Below are positions 26,454 through 33,858 of a DNA stretch of 64,000 nucleotides, one piece after another. The stretch covers positions 1-64,000 of the forward strand of contig NZ_SJTF01000014.1 in the NCBI RefSeq assembly GCF_004634245.1. The letters are read 5' to 3'. The notes beneath the pieces were generated by a model. That model saw nothing but the letters and a program-made list of their open reading frames with translations, was not told where the DNA came from and searched no databases. Numbering within the stretch: position 1 is the stretch's first letter; each line of letters starts with the position of its first letter. This DNA is from Flavobacterium foetidum. Lineage in GTDB: Bacteria > Bacteroidota > Bacteroidia > Flavobacteriales > Flavobacteriaceae. Made by a program: the position numbers and the translations under genes.

Positions 26454-26521
26454 GCCCTGACAGAAGCGGCATCCTTTTTCCTGCTCCTTTAGCAGGGAAA
26501 AGATATAGCGGATGGCAGGAA
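26454..26521 (+). repeat. Structured dispersed element (nested stems)
   Basis: Three nested stems are visible: CCTG (26456-26459)/CAGG (26516-26519), CATCC (26470-26474)/GGATG (26510-26514), and CCTGCT (26480-26485)/AGCAGG (26491-26496) with a CCTTT loop. The flanks AGAAGCGG and ATATAGCGGATGGCAGG resemble a repeat I recall from many Flavobacterium intergenic regions. Confidence 0.55.
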
Positions 26522-26610
26522 CGTCACGTCTTCTGAAAACAGAGACTTTCTGCTTCTAAAAATTATTAATGTGCCAATTAGAGAATATGACAATTAGATA
26601 ATTTGAAAAA

Positions 26611-26670
26611 GGCTTCGACTTCGCTCAGCCTGACAAATATTAAGCGTGTCAGCTGAGCGGAGTCGAAGCC
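26611..26670. repeat. REP-like inverted repeat GGCTTCGACT...
   Basis: The left arm (26611-26635) begins GGCTTCGACT and ends CTGACA. The right arm (26647-26670) is its complement with one mismatch and one bulged C. The 11-nt loop is AT-rich. This is a typical dispersed palindrome of Flavobacterium intergenic DNA. Confidence 0.8.
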
Positions 26671-26724
26671 CTTCCGCAATAAAAAACTTAGAACCTTAGC
26701 GCCTCAGCATCTCAGAACCTCAAA

Positions 26725-26758
26725 AAAAAAGCCCCAATCGAAAGATTGAGGCTTTTTG
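26725..26758 (-). terminator. Intrinsic terminator of rplY
   Basis: AAAAAGCC...GGCTTTTT arms with an inner AATC-GAAA-GATT stem and loop. It has A/T tracts on both sides and lies 20 nt past the rplY stop. It separates rplY from pth, consistent with pth having its own promoter. Confidence 0.85.
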
Positions 26759-26777
26759 TATAGAGTTTGAAAAAAAA

Positions 26778-27389
26778 TTATTTTTTCTTTCCTTTTGCAG
26801 GAGCTTTTGCAGCTTTTGCAGCTTCTTGAGCAGCTTTCATAGCAGCACGAGAAATTCTTACCTGAGCAACAACTGTGTTGTCTGGGTGCATAACTTTGTA
26901 CTCTGGTTTTCCAACTTTAGTAACGTATAATTTGTTACCCATTTCTAGTGGAGTGATGTCAGCTTCAACGAAATCAGGAAGATTTGCTGGTAAAGCTTTA
27001 ACTTTTAGTTTACGTTGGTTCAAACGTAAAACACCTCCTGCAAGAACACCTTTAGATGTACCAACGATTTTCACAGGAACTTCCATTGTGATTTCTTTAT
27101 CATCAAATAATTGGAAGAAGTCGATGTGTAAAATTTTGTCAGTTACTGGGTGAACTTGAATGTCTTGCAAAATTGCATTGAATGATTTTCCTTTTCCAAG
27201 TTCGATCACAACTGTGTGAGCGTTTGGAGTGTAAACCAAGTTTTTGAATGCAGTAACGTCTGCTGAGAAATGTACTGCTTGGTTTCCTCCGTATAAAACG
27301 CAAGGTACCTGTCCAGCATTACGTAAGGCTTTAGTTGACACTTTGCCCACGCTTTCTCTTTCTGATCCTTTAATTGTAATCGATTTCAT
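26778..27389 (-). CDS. rplY: 50S ribosomal protein L25 (Ctc type)
   Basis: A 203-aa long-form L25 that binds 5S rRNA. The N-terminal L25 domain (about residues 1-90) has CVLYGGNQAVHF and DIQVHPVTDKILHIDFFQL. The C-terminal TL5/Ctc beta domain has VPVKIVGTSKGVLAGGVL. The end is an Ala/Lys-rich tail. It lies 56 nt downstream of prs, the widespread prs-rplY-pth order. Confidence 0.96.
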   Translation of the reverse strand: MKSITIKGSERESVGKVSTKALRNAGQVPCVLYGGNQAVHFSADVTAFKNLVYTPNAHTVVIELGKGKSFNAILQDIQVHPVTDKILHIDFFQLFDDKEITMEVPVKIVGTSKGVLAGGVLRLNQRKLKVKALPANLPDFVEADITPLEMGNKLYVTKVGKPEYKVMHPDNTVVAQVRISRAAMKAAQEAAKAAKAPAKGKKK

Positions 27390-27445
27390 TGTAAAAAAAT
27401 ATAGTTATTAATATAAATATTCTAATTCTTTAATGGAGCGAATTG

Positions 27446-28387
27446 CTACATTATAAATTTTCCACTGATGGAATTGTTGTGGTGAACCATCTGCATTACT
27501 TCTGCAAATAAAGGCGCACAGCTTACCACTTTTATTTTCTTTGATTCTCTCTTTAACGGAATAGAATCTGTGACGATCAATTCTGTTAGTTTAGAGTTTT
27601 CAATTTTCTCGTACGCACCGCCAGACAAAATAGCATGTGTACAGATTGCTCTTACGCTTAGCGCTCCTTTTTCGATCATCAGGTCGGCTGCTTTTGCCAA
27701 AGTTCCTCCTGTATCTATCATGTCGTCTACTAAGATCACGTTACGGCCTTTTACTTCACCAATCAGCTCCATAGTGTCGATAACGTTGGCTGCTTTTCTT
27801 TGCTTGTAACAGATTACCACATCTGATTCTAAAAACTTAGAGTAAGCATATGCTCTTTTTGAACCTCCCATATCTGGAGACGCAATGGTTAAATTTTCTA
27901 AATTTAAGCTCTGCACGTAAGGCAAAAAGATCGTAGATGCAAATAAATGATCTACTGGTTTTTCAAAGAATCCCTGAATCTGGTCTGCATGCAGGTCCAT
28001 TGTCATGATTCTTGTTGCTCCTGCGGCTGTTAATAGGTTTGCTACTAACTTAGCCCCAATCGGCACTCTTGGTTTGTCTTTTCTGTCTTGTCTTGCCCAA
28101 CCAAAATAAGGCATAACAGCTGTAATATGTCTTGCCGATGCACGTTTTGCCGCATCAATCATTAACAACAATTCCATCAGATTATCTGCACTTGGAAAAG
28201 TTGAACATACGATAAATACTCGCAAACCTCTTATTGATTCTTCGTAAGATGGCTGAAATTCTCCATCACTATACGTTGACATCGTTACTTTTCCTAACGG
28301 AATCCCGTAGTCTTTTGCAATTTTTTCTGCAAGATAAACACTTTGTGAACAAGCAAAAATTTTAGCTTCTGGTTCTAGGTGCGACAT
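27446..28387 (-). CDS. prs: Ribose-phosphate pyrophosphokinase
   Basis: A 313-aa enzyme that makes PRPP from ribose-5-phosphate and ATP. Seen: YSDGEFQPSYEESIRG, AKRASARHITAVMPYFGWARQDRK, the metal site MTMDLHADQIQGFF and the PRPP loop ILVDDMIDTGGTL (about residues 218-230). PRPP feeds purF and purN elsewhere in the window. The leader on its 5' side (28388-28560) shows no recognised element. Confidence 0.97.
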   Translation of the reverse strand: MSHLEPEAKIFACSQSVYLAEKIAKDYGIPLGKVTMSTYSDGEFQPSYEESIRGLRVFIVCSTFPSADNLMELLLMIDAAKRASARHITAVMPYFGWARQDRKDKPRVPIGAKLVANLLTAAGATRIMTMDLHADQIQGFFEKPVDHLFASTIFLPYVQSLNLENLTIASPDMGGSKRAYAYSKFLESDVVICYKQRKAANVIDTMELIGEVKGRNVILVDDMIDTGGTLAKAADLMIEKGALSVRAICTHAILSGGAYEKIENSKLTELIVTDSIPLKRESKKIKVVSCAPLFAEVMQMVHHNNSISGKFIM

Positions 28388-28580
28388 TATAATTTGTTGT
28401 TTTATTCCGCTACTTTTTTACTATTCAACTTTATCATTTAAATAAAGCTGAGCGTTTTAAATGTCTCGGGTGTAGTTAGTTGTGTGTGCTTCGTTTTAAC
28501 GAGGTGCAAATTTATAAAATTTATTGAACACTGAAAGCAAAAAATTAAGTATTTTTAGTAGTTTGTTTAATTTTATTTTT

Positions 28581-28588
28581 TACATTTG
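28581..28588 (+). promoter_or_regulatory. Possible -7 box of tRNA-Leu
   Basis: TACATTTG fits TANNTTTG. A TTTG at 28562-28565 lies 15 nt upstream, which is rather close for a -33 box. The predicted start is about 80 nt before the mature tRNA. Confidence 0.4.
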
Positions 28589-28674
28589 CACCGTGTTAAA
28601 GGAATGATGCCATTTATGACTTCATTCTATTGCGTTAAAATAGTTGATTAATCATTTATTTTTTCGTCTGCTAC

Positions 28675-28754
28675 GCCCGGATGGCGGAATTGGTAGACGC
28701 GCTGGTCTCAAACACCTGTGGGAAACCGTGCCGGTTCGACTCCGGCTCCGGGTA
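28675..28754 (+). tRNA. tRNA-Leu (CAA)
   Basis: The acceptor pairs GCCCGGA (28675-28681) with TCCGGGT (28747-28753) with one G.T at the tip; A28754 is the discriminator. The anticodon loop CTCAAAC gives CAA. A short variable arm is present and the T-loop is TTCGACT. CCA is not encoded. The anticodon stem CTGGT/ACCTG has one T-T mismatch at 28-42, which is unusual but does not affect the anticodon call. Confidence 0.92.
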
Positions 28755-28755
28755 C

Positions 28756-28786
28756 AAAACCTCTTCTTAACTGAAGAGGTTTTTTT
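28756..28786 (+). terminator. Intrinsic terminator after tRNA-Leu
   Basis: A perfect 11-bp stem AAAACCTCTTC / GAAGAGGTTTT with a TTAACT loop, then a T-run. It begins 2 nt after the tRNA. Confidence 0.92.
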
Positions 28787-28871
28787 ATGGCTTTTTTTTT
28801 AAACCATATAAGTCATATAAGAAAATATAACTGTGCGTTTAAAGCTCTGTATTTAAATGAACTTATATCAC

Positions 28872-29348
28872 TTATATGTTGAAAACCTCACAACTCGCAC
28901 TATGCAAAACCAGAAAATTGCACGAATTAGCAATAAAACACAATTGATTGGCTTTTTGATGCAGTTCTAAAGCCAATTCCACTTTATCTAAATTTGAGAT
29001 TTTTACTTTTGGATACAATCTTACCTCAACAAAACGCCCACTTCCGTCCGGATTTACTTCTAATGTTGCTTCTGCATTATCTGAATATTCCAGAACTTCT
29101 ATTCCATTTTGAGAACAGACATACAAATACGACATCATATGGCAGGAAACTAAACTGCTTAACAATAAATCTTCCGGATTGTATAACGACGGATCGCCTT
29201 TAAAAGCTTTTGCTGCAGAAACATCTAAAACTGGTTTTCCTTCAATTTTAATTTGATGCGTTTTGCTGTTGAATTTTTTGAAAGAATCTTTTGGATTTTG
29301 TTTTGAAGTCCAGTTTAATTTTGCTTTGAATAGATGTTTGAATGCCAT
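28872..29348 (-). CDS. OsmC/Ohr-family peroxide-resistance protein
   Basis: A 158-aa protein of the OsmC fold, which reduces organic hydroperoxides with two Cys. The first Cys is in LLLSSLVSCHMMSYLYV (about residue 69). The second is near the C-terminus; both NQLCFIANSC and HSASCEVF supply candidates. It starts MAFKHLFKAKLNW. OsmC versus Ohr cannot be separated by eye. Confidence 0.85.
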   Translation of the reverse strand: MAFKHLFKAKLNWTSKQNPKDSFKKFNSKTHQIKIEGKPVLDVSAAKAFKGDPSLYNPEDLLLSSLVSCHMMSYLYVCSQNGIEVLEYSDNAEATLEVNPDGSGRFVEVRLYPKVKISNLDKVELALELHQKANQLCFIANSCNFLVLHSASCEVFNI

Positions 29349-29465
29349 TTTTCTTTTTTATACTAATATAAAAATCATTTTTGAAAATTTCTTAGCGGTA
29401 AGTCAATAAAAAAATTCCTACGTGTTGTCGATATTAAGCGTAAATTTGTGTTTTTTATAAACAGC

Positions 29466-30053
29466 ATGAAATATAACATACCAAATAATCAATCCGAAAT
29501 ACTTCCCAATAAACTTGGATTAAAAAATCAAAAAGAAATTGAATTGTCTGAATTTGAAGGTTTTTTAGAAGCCGAAATATTACTTACCGAAAGACTATCA
29601 TCTCGCACAAAATTTGATATTAAATATATTTTAAAAATACACAAGCTGGCACTTAATCATTTATATTCTTTTGCCGGAAAATATCGTGATGTAAATATGT
29701 CTAAAGCTGGTTTTCTTTTTGCATCCGCAAGGTTTCTACCTGAAATCATGAAGACTCTTGAAGAAGAAATTTTACTGAACCTGCCAAATAACTATGTTAA
29801 AAAAGAAGATTTAATAAAAGATATTGCAATTATTCATGGGGAATTGCTTTTCATTCACCCATTTAGAGAGGGCAATGGGCGCACAACAAGGATACTAGCA
29901 AATCTAATGGCGAGAAAACATGGATATGAATCACTTAAATTTGAAAAAATTGGAAGAGAAAAATTCGACCAATATGTTTCGGCAGTTCAAAGTTGTGCAA
30001 AAAAAGATTATAAAGAAATGATAGAATTAATACGGTTTATTTTCCCAGATTAA
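29466..30053 (+). CDS. Fic/DOC-family protein (probable AMP-transferase toxin)
   Basis: A 195-aa Fic-domain protein. The catalytic motif HPFREGNGRTTR (residues 131-142) is the complete HxFx(D/E)GNGRxxR, so AMP transfer to a target protein is expected. The flap region has GKYRDVNMSKAGFLFASA. ATG 29466 is preferred; the in-frame GTG at 29448 is the end of a TAAATTTG promoter box (29441-29448). I see no intramolecular (S/T)xxxE(G/N) inhibitory helix at either end. That helix is instead encoded by a 49-codon gene on the opposite strand that overlaps the last 17 nt. Confidence 0.9.
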   Translation: MKYNIPNNQSEILPNKLGLKNQKEIELSEFEGFLEAEILLTERLSSRTKFDIKYILKIHKLALNHLYSFAGKYRDVNMSKAGFLFASARFLPEIMKTLEEEILLNLPNNYVKKEDLIKDIAIIHGELLFIHPFREGNGRTTRILANLMARKHGYESLKFEKIGREKFDQYVSAVQSCAKKDYKEMIELIRFIFPD

Positions 30054-30186
30054 GTTCCACTTTTTTCAATGCATTTAAAGCTTCCTTTTTAGATATATCT
30101 ATACCTTCAATTTTAAAAGAAGCTACTGCTGATTTTAAAACTTGCTTTCTTAATACCTTATTACTTTTTTTATCCACTGATTTCAT
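30037..30186 (-). CDS. Probable Fic antitoxin (VbhA-like), convergent with fic
   Basis: A 49-aa lysine-rich protein, MKSVDKKSNKVLRKQ..., read codon by codon on the minus strand. It contains SFKIEG (residues 24-29), an exact (S/T)xxxE(G/N) motif. In class I Fic systems this helix blocks the ATP site from a separate antitoxin. The following IDISKKEALNALKKVE is helical, as in VbhA-type antitoxins. Stop TAA is at 30037-30039, so it overlaps the fic 3' end by 17 nt tail-to-tail. A TATCTTTG box lies 4 nt before the ATG. Known class I antitoxins are usually upstream on the same strand, so this layout is odd. Confidence 0.75.
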   Translation of the reverse strand: MKSVDKKSNKVLRKQVLKSAVASFKIEGIDISKKEALNALKKVELNLGK

Positions 30187-30190
30187 CTTT

Positions 30191-30198
30191 CAAAGATA
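30191..30198 (-). promoter_or_regulatory. -7 box abutting the antitoxin start
   Basis: TATCTTTG on the minus strand, then AAAG and ATG. A clear -33 TTG is not seen. If used, the mRNA would be leaderless or nearly so. Confidence 0.45.
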
Positions 30199-30267
30199 GC
30201 TAATTTTAACTTGTTATCATATAATTTTAGATTAAGAAAAAATCTATAACTTTCCATTTAAAAATCA

Positions 30268-30603
30268 TTAAAAACTCTTTATTTGTTTTTTTTTAAATGG
30301 CATCATTAGAAAATTCCCAATAATTTCTAACACTGGCAAAACTTTAAGGATAAATTTTATAGCAAATACTAATAAAGCGTATTTCCAATTCAAATAAACC
30401 ATTACAATAAAAACTAACCATTCCAACCAATAAAGCATTTCAACCCATTTAGGAAGATTTGGTTCATCATAAGGAAGTGTTCCATTCTTTTTTGCTTGAA
30501 TTATTCGAATATCAAGAGTAGTTATTGCTGAAATAATTCCATAAGCAATCGTTAATCCGACTAATACAGGTGAATCGTAAGCTGTTAATGAAGTGAAACT
30601 CAT
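30268..30603 (-). CDS. Small hypothetical membrane protein
   Basis: A 111-aa protein with three hydrophobic segments: about residues 13-30, 57-72 and 74-100. It ends in a basic tail (PFKKKQIKSF). No family is recognised. It lies 5' of the Fic antitoxin on the same strand, with 81 nt between its stop and the antitoxin ATG, so read-through from its promoter could contribute to antitoxin expression; this is speculative. Confidence 0.65.
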   Translation of the reverse strand: MSFTSLTAYDSPVLVGLTIAYGIISAITTLDIRIIQAKKNGTLPYDEPNLPKWVEMLYWLEWLVFIVMVYLNWKYALLVFAIKFILKVLPVLEIIGNFLMMPFKKKQIKSF

Positions 30604-30663
30604 TCTGTTTTTTTAAATTGTTGTTTTCAAATGTAAGAAAAAATCACAAAATTCAGAAAAAAC

Positions 30664-30702
30664 AAAAAAACCTCGAAAAGCCATTTCCTTCCGAGGTTTT
30701 TT
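30664..30702. terminator. Terminator-like hairpin between two minus-strand genes
   Basis: Arms AAAACCTCG (30667-30675) and CGAGGTTTT (30692-30700) with a 16-nt loop and A/T runs on both sides. It lies just past the stop of the mutarotase gene on the minus strand and would end the araBAD transcript. Confidence 0.85.
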
Positions 30703-30732
30703 GAACTAAAATTAATTAACAAAATCTAAAAA

Positions 30733-31917
30733 TTATTTTTGAACCGAAAACTTAAAAGTTGTTTTCGTTTTATAATTTTCTCCCGGGTTTAGAACCGTTG
30801 TTGGGAAATTTTTCTGGTTTGGAGAATCTGGATAATGTTCTGTTTCTAGACATAATCCCGTTCTGTGTGCAAAAGTTCCTCCGTTTGGCATTGGCAAAGT
30901 TCCGTCAAGGAAGTTTCCAGAGTAGAATTGAATTCCAGGTTCGTCTGTTGTCATTTCCATAACTCTTCCGCTTGCTGCGTGGTACACTTTTGCAATGATT
31001 GTTTTTCCTTTTTCAGGATTGTTCAATACCCAGCAGTGGTCGTAGCCTTTTCCTCTTTCTAACTGCTCATTTTTAGCATTGATGTCTTTTCCAATTAATT
31101 TTGGCGTTCTGAAATCGAATGGCGTGCCAGCAACATCTTCTAATTTTCCTGTCGGAATCAAAGTCACATCTACTGGAACTAATTTATCTGCATTTAATGT
31201 CAATTCGTGGTCTAAGATTGTTTTGGTAAAATCTCCTGACAAATTGAAATAAGAATGCTGTGTCAAGTTAACGACTGTTTTTTTGTCTGTTGTTGCTTCA
31301 TACAAAACCTCTAATTGATTATCATTTGTCAAGGTATAAGTCACGAAAACTTTCAGATTTCCAGGATAACCTTCTTCCATATCTTTACTTAAATAAGACA
31401 ATTTTAAAGAAGCTGTTTCGCCAGATTTAACCTCATCTGCTTTCCAAACCACATTAAAAAATCCTTGCGGACCTCCATGTAAGGCATTTGGTGCGTTGTT
31501 GATTGCTAATTGATATTCTTTTTCGTCAAGCGAAAATTTACCTTTTGCAATTCGGTTTCCGTATCTTCCGATTAAAGCTCCAAAAAACGGATTTTCTTTT
31601 TCGTATTGCGCCAAAGAATTAAATCCAATAACCACATTTTCTGAAACACCTGCTTTATTTGGCACTTTCAAATCTGTAATTCTTCCACCAAAAGTAATGA
31701 TATCCACTTCCATTCCATTTTGGTTTTTCAGTTTATAGCTTTCTACTTTTTCGCCTTTGGCAGTAGTTCCATAGTCTGATTTGTCAATTGTTACTAATGC
31801 TTTTTCATCAGTGGCCACTTTTTCTGTATCGACTTTTTTATCGCCTTTACATTGAACTGAAACTGCCGCTAAACTCAAAAGGCTTAGACCGAAAACACAA
31901 CGTTTTAATGCATTCAT
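30733..31917 (-). CDS. Lipoprotein aldose 1-epimerase (mutarotase)
   Basis: A 394-aa galactose-mutarotase-fold enzyme that equilibrates sugar anomers. A lipoprotein signal (AAVSVQC, C23) places it in the periplasm or at the surface. Motifs: GRYGNRIAKGKF, NALHGGPQGF, the catalytic His in LTQHSYFNLSG, and the catalytic Glu in TGLCLETEHYPDSPN. It is the last gene after araB-araD-araA and probably works on released arabinose or galactose. A cytoplasmic-type paralogue is at 52548-53600. Confidence 0.92.
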   Translation of the reverse strand: MNALKRCVFGLSLLSLAAVSVQCKGDKKVDTEKVATDEKALVTIDKSDYGTTAKGEKVESYKLKNQNGMEVDIITFGGRITDLKVPNKAGVSENVVIGFNSLAQYEKENPFFGALIGRYGNRIAKGKFSLDEKEYQLAINNAPNALHGGPQGFFNVVWKADEVKSGETASLKLSYLSKDMEEGYPGNLKVFVTYTLTNDNQLEVLYEATTDKKTVVNLTQHSYFNLSGDFTKTILDHELTLNADKLVPVDVTLIPTGKLEDVAGTPFDFRTPKLIGKDINAKNEQLERGKGYDHCWVLNNPEKGKTIIAKVYHAASGRVMEMTTDEPGIQFYSGNFLDGTLPMPNGGTFAHRTGLCLETEHYPDSPNQKNFPTTVLNPGENYKTKTTFKFSVQK

Positions 31918-31974
31918 AGATGATATTTTTTTGGTTTGTGAAATGTTAGATGTTAAAAGTTATTCGTTGAACAT

Positions 31975-32157
31975 ACTATTTGGACGCGGATAAAACTGAT
32001 TCGCTTTCACGAAGACGCGGATTTACACTGATTTTTAAATTATTTTAATCTGTTTGTATCTGCGCTTTTGCGAAAGCAAATCTGTTTTATGTGCGTTAAA
32101 AGTTAAAAGTAACAAAAACTTAGAGTCTTAGCAACTTAGTCCCGATAGTTATCGGGA
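31975..32157. repeat. Intergenic inverted repeats between araA and the mutarotase gene
   Basis: A 251-nt gap without a gene. It has related imperfect arms built on GACGCGGAT, GATTCGCTTTC/GAAAGCAAATC and ATCTGCGC. A perfect 8-bp hairpin TCCCGATA-GT-TATCGGGA lies at 32140-32157, 13 nt after the araA stop on the minus strand. These could reduce read-through from araA. Confidence 0.65.
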
Positions 32158-32169
32158 TAGTATCTCAGA

Positions 32170-33678
32170 TTACAATCCGTGTTGAAACAAATGAAAGTAT
32201 GCTTCGTTGGCATTGATTTTATCTTTAAACTCTCTTATTGTTGTTTTTTCATCAATAACCAACAATTCGATTCCAGCAATGTCTGCGAAATCTTCCATAT
32301 ATTCTGTTGTAATTGCTTGGCTGTAAACCGTGTGATGTGCTCCACCAGCTAAAATCCAAGCTGTTGCTGCCACTTCTAAATTTGGTTTGCAATCCCATAA
32401 AACTCTTGCAACTGGTAATTTTGGCAATTCGGCCATTGGTTTTACTGCCTCAACTTCGTTCACAATCAAACGGAAACGAGTCCCCATATCAACCAAAGAA
32501 ACATTAATGGCATCTCCAGCAGGAGAATTGAATACCAAGCGAACTGGATCTTCTTTTCCTCCAATTCCTAACGGATGCACTTCGCAAGAAGGTTTTCCGT
32601 CAGTGATAGACGGACAAATTTCCAACATGTGAGAACCTAAAACATATGATTTTTGTGGCGTGAAATGGTAGGTGTAATCTTCCATGAAAGAAGTTCCGCC
32701 TTCCAAACCAATATTCATTACTTTTAAAGCTCTTACCATTGCAGCCGTTTTCCAGTCTCCTTCGCCTCCAAAACCATAACCATCGGCCATTAATCTTTGC
32801 GTTGCGATTCCTGGTAATTGTTTCCAAGCTCCAAGGTTTTCAAATGTATCTGTAAAAGCGCCAAAACCTCCTTCTTCAAGGAAAGCTCTTAAACCTAATT
32901 CGATTTTTGCTGCTTCAACCAAAGAACTTCTTTGTGCGCCGCCTTCTTTCAACGAATCTGTTAAGTTATATGACTGCTCATAAACGGCTAATAAATCGTT
33001 TAATTCCTTATCAGTAATTTTCTCGATATGTTTGGTAACATCTGAAGAATCGTATCCGTTTACCGACATTCCGAAACGAATTTGAGCCTCCACTTTATCA
33101 CCGTCTGTAACGGCAACTTCACGCATATTGTCTCCAATACGAGCTACTTTTAGGTTTTGAAGTTCGTCCCATCCTAAAACCACTCTTGACCAGATTCCGA
33201 TTTTTTTCTGAACTCTCTCGTCTTCCCAGTGTCCTACAACGATTTTACGTTTTTTACGTAATCTAGACATCATGAAACCGAATTCGCGATCTCCGTGAGC
33301 CGATTGGTTTAAGTTCATGAAATCCATATCGATGCTTCCCCACGGAATTTCAGCATTATATTGCGTGTGTAAATGGCATAATGGTTTTTTAAGGATATTT
33401 AATCCGCCAATCCACATTTTTGCTGGAGAGAAAGTATGCATCCAAGCGATAATTCCGATACAGTTTTTAGCCGAGTTTGCAGCCAAACATACATCTAAAA
33501 TCTGCGAAGGCGATTTTACCACATCTTTGTAAACCACTTTTACCGGAATTGAAGACGAAGCGTCTAATCCTTTTGCAATAATCTGTGAATGTTCTGCTAC
33601 TTTTCTAAGCGTTTCTTCACCATATAATTCTTGGCTTCCTACTACAAACCATACTTCTTTTTGAGAAATGTCTATCAT
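32170..33678 (-). CDS. araA: L-arabinose isomerase
   Basis: A 502-aa enzyme that converts L-arabinose to L-ribulose. It starts with VWFVVGSQELYGEETLRKV. The metal and substrate region includes MHTFSPAKMWIGG, ATQRLMADGYGFGGEGDWKTA and MEDYTYHF. The late His ligand is in WILAGGAHHTVYS. Full length. It follows araD by 180 nt in the araB-araD-araA order. Confidence 0.97.
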   Translation of the reverse strand: MIDISQKEVWFVVGSQELYGEETLRKVAEHSQIIAKGLDASSSIPVKVVYKDVVKSPSQILDVCLAANSAKNCIGIIAWMHTFSPAKMWIGGLNILKKPLCHLHTQYNAEIPWGSIDMDFMNLNQSAHGDREFGFMMSRLRKKRKIVVGHWEDERVQKKIGIWSRVVLGWDELQNLKVARIGDNMREVAVTDGDKVEAQIRFGMSVNGYDSSDVTKHIEKITDKELNDLLAVYEQSYNLTDSLKEGGAQRSSLVEAAKIELGLRAFLEEGGFGAFTDTFENLGAWKQLPGIATQRLMADGYGFGGEGDWKTAAMVRALKVMNIGLEGGTSFMEDYTYHFTPQKSYVLGSHMLEICPSITDGKPSCEVHPLGIGGKEDPVRLVFNSPAGDAINVSLVDMGTRFRLIVNEVEAVKPMAELPKLPVARVLWDCKPNLEVAATAWILAGGAHHTVYSQAITTEYMEDFADIAGIELLVIDEKTTIREFKDKINANEAYFHLFQHGL

Positions 33679-33688
33679 TGTTTTGTTT

Positions 33689-33857
33689 ATTTTGTTTCAG
33701 GTTTCAGGTTGTTGGAATCTGAAATCTTAAATTGTTATGTTATTATTTTGTTTTATTTATTTCAAGTTTGCTTCGCCAATTCGACTTAGCCTCGTGTCAG
33801 GTTTCAGATTACGCTCAAACAACTTGAAACAAAAAAACCTGAAACCTGAAACAAAAT
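33689..33857. repeat. 22-bp perfect inverted repeat in the araD-araA gap
   Basis: The left arm 33689-33710 begins ATTTTGTTTCAGG and the right arm 33836-33857 is its exact complement, 125 nt apart. The arms lie right next to the araA start and araD stop. Within each arm CAGGTTT repeats. As RNA it could fold into one long stem isolating the intercistronic region. Confidence 0.85.
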
Positions 33858-33858
33858 C

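Larger units (their letters stand above)
26228..26777. repeat. Intergenic repeat cluster between pth and rplY
   Basis: There is no gene in this stretch. It is a mosaic of short flavobacterial-style repeats: CAATTAGATAATT units (about 26230-26275 and 26570-26600), GCAAAGTTCGC units (26286-26325), CTCAGAAGCTTA units (26405-26432), a structured element (26454-26521), a long inverted repeat (26611-26670) and the rplY terminator (26725-26758). Confidence 0.75.

Noticed and set aside
26228..26777. Remnant insertion sequence in the pth-rplY spacer
   Set aside because: No transposase reading frame or terminal repeats with target duplication; it is better explained by several short repeat families.
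29466..29700. Intramolecular Fic inhibitory motif at LSEFEGF
   Set aside because: S-x-x-E-G has one residue too few for (S/T)xxxE(G/N), so the separate 49-aa protein is the better inhibitor candidate.
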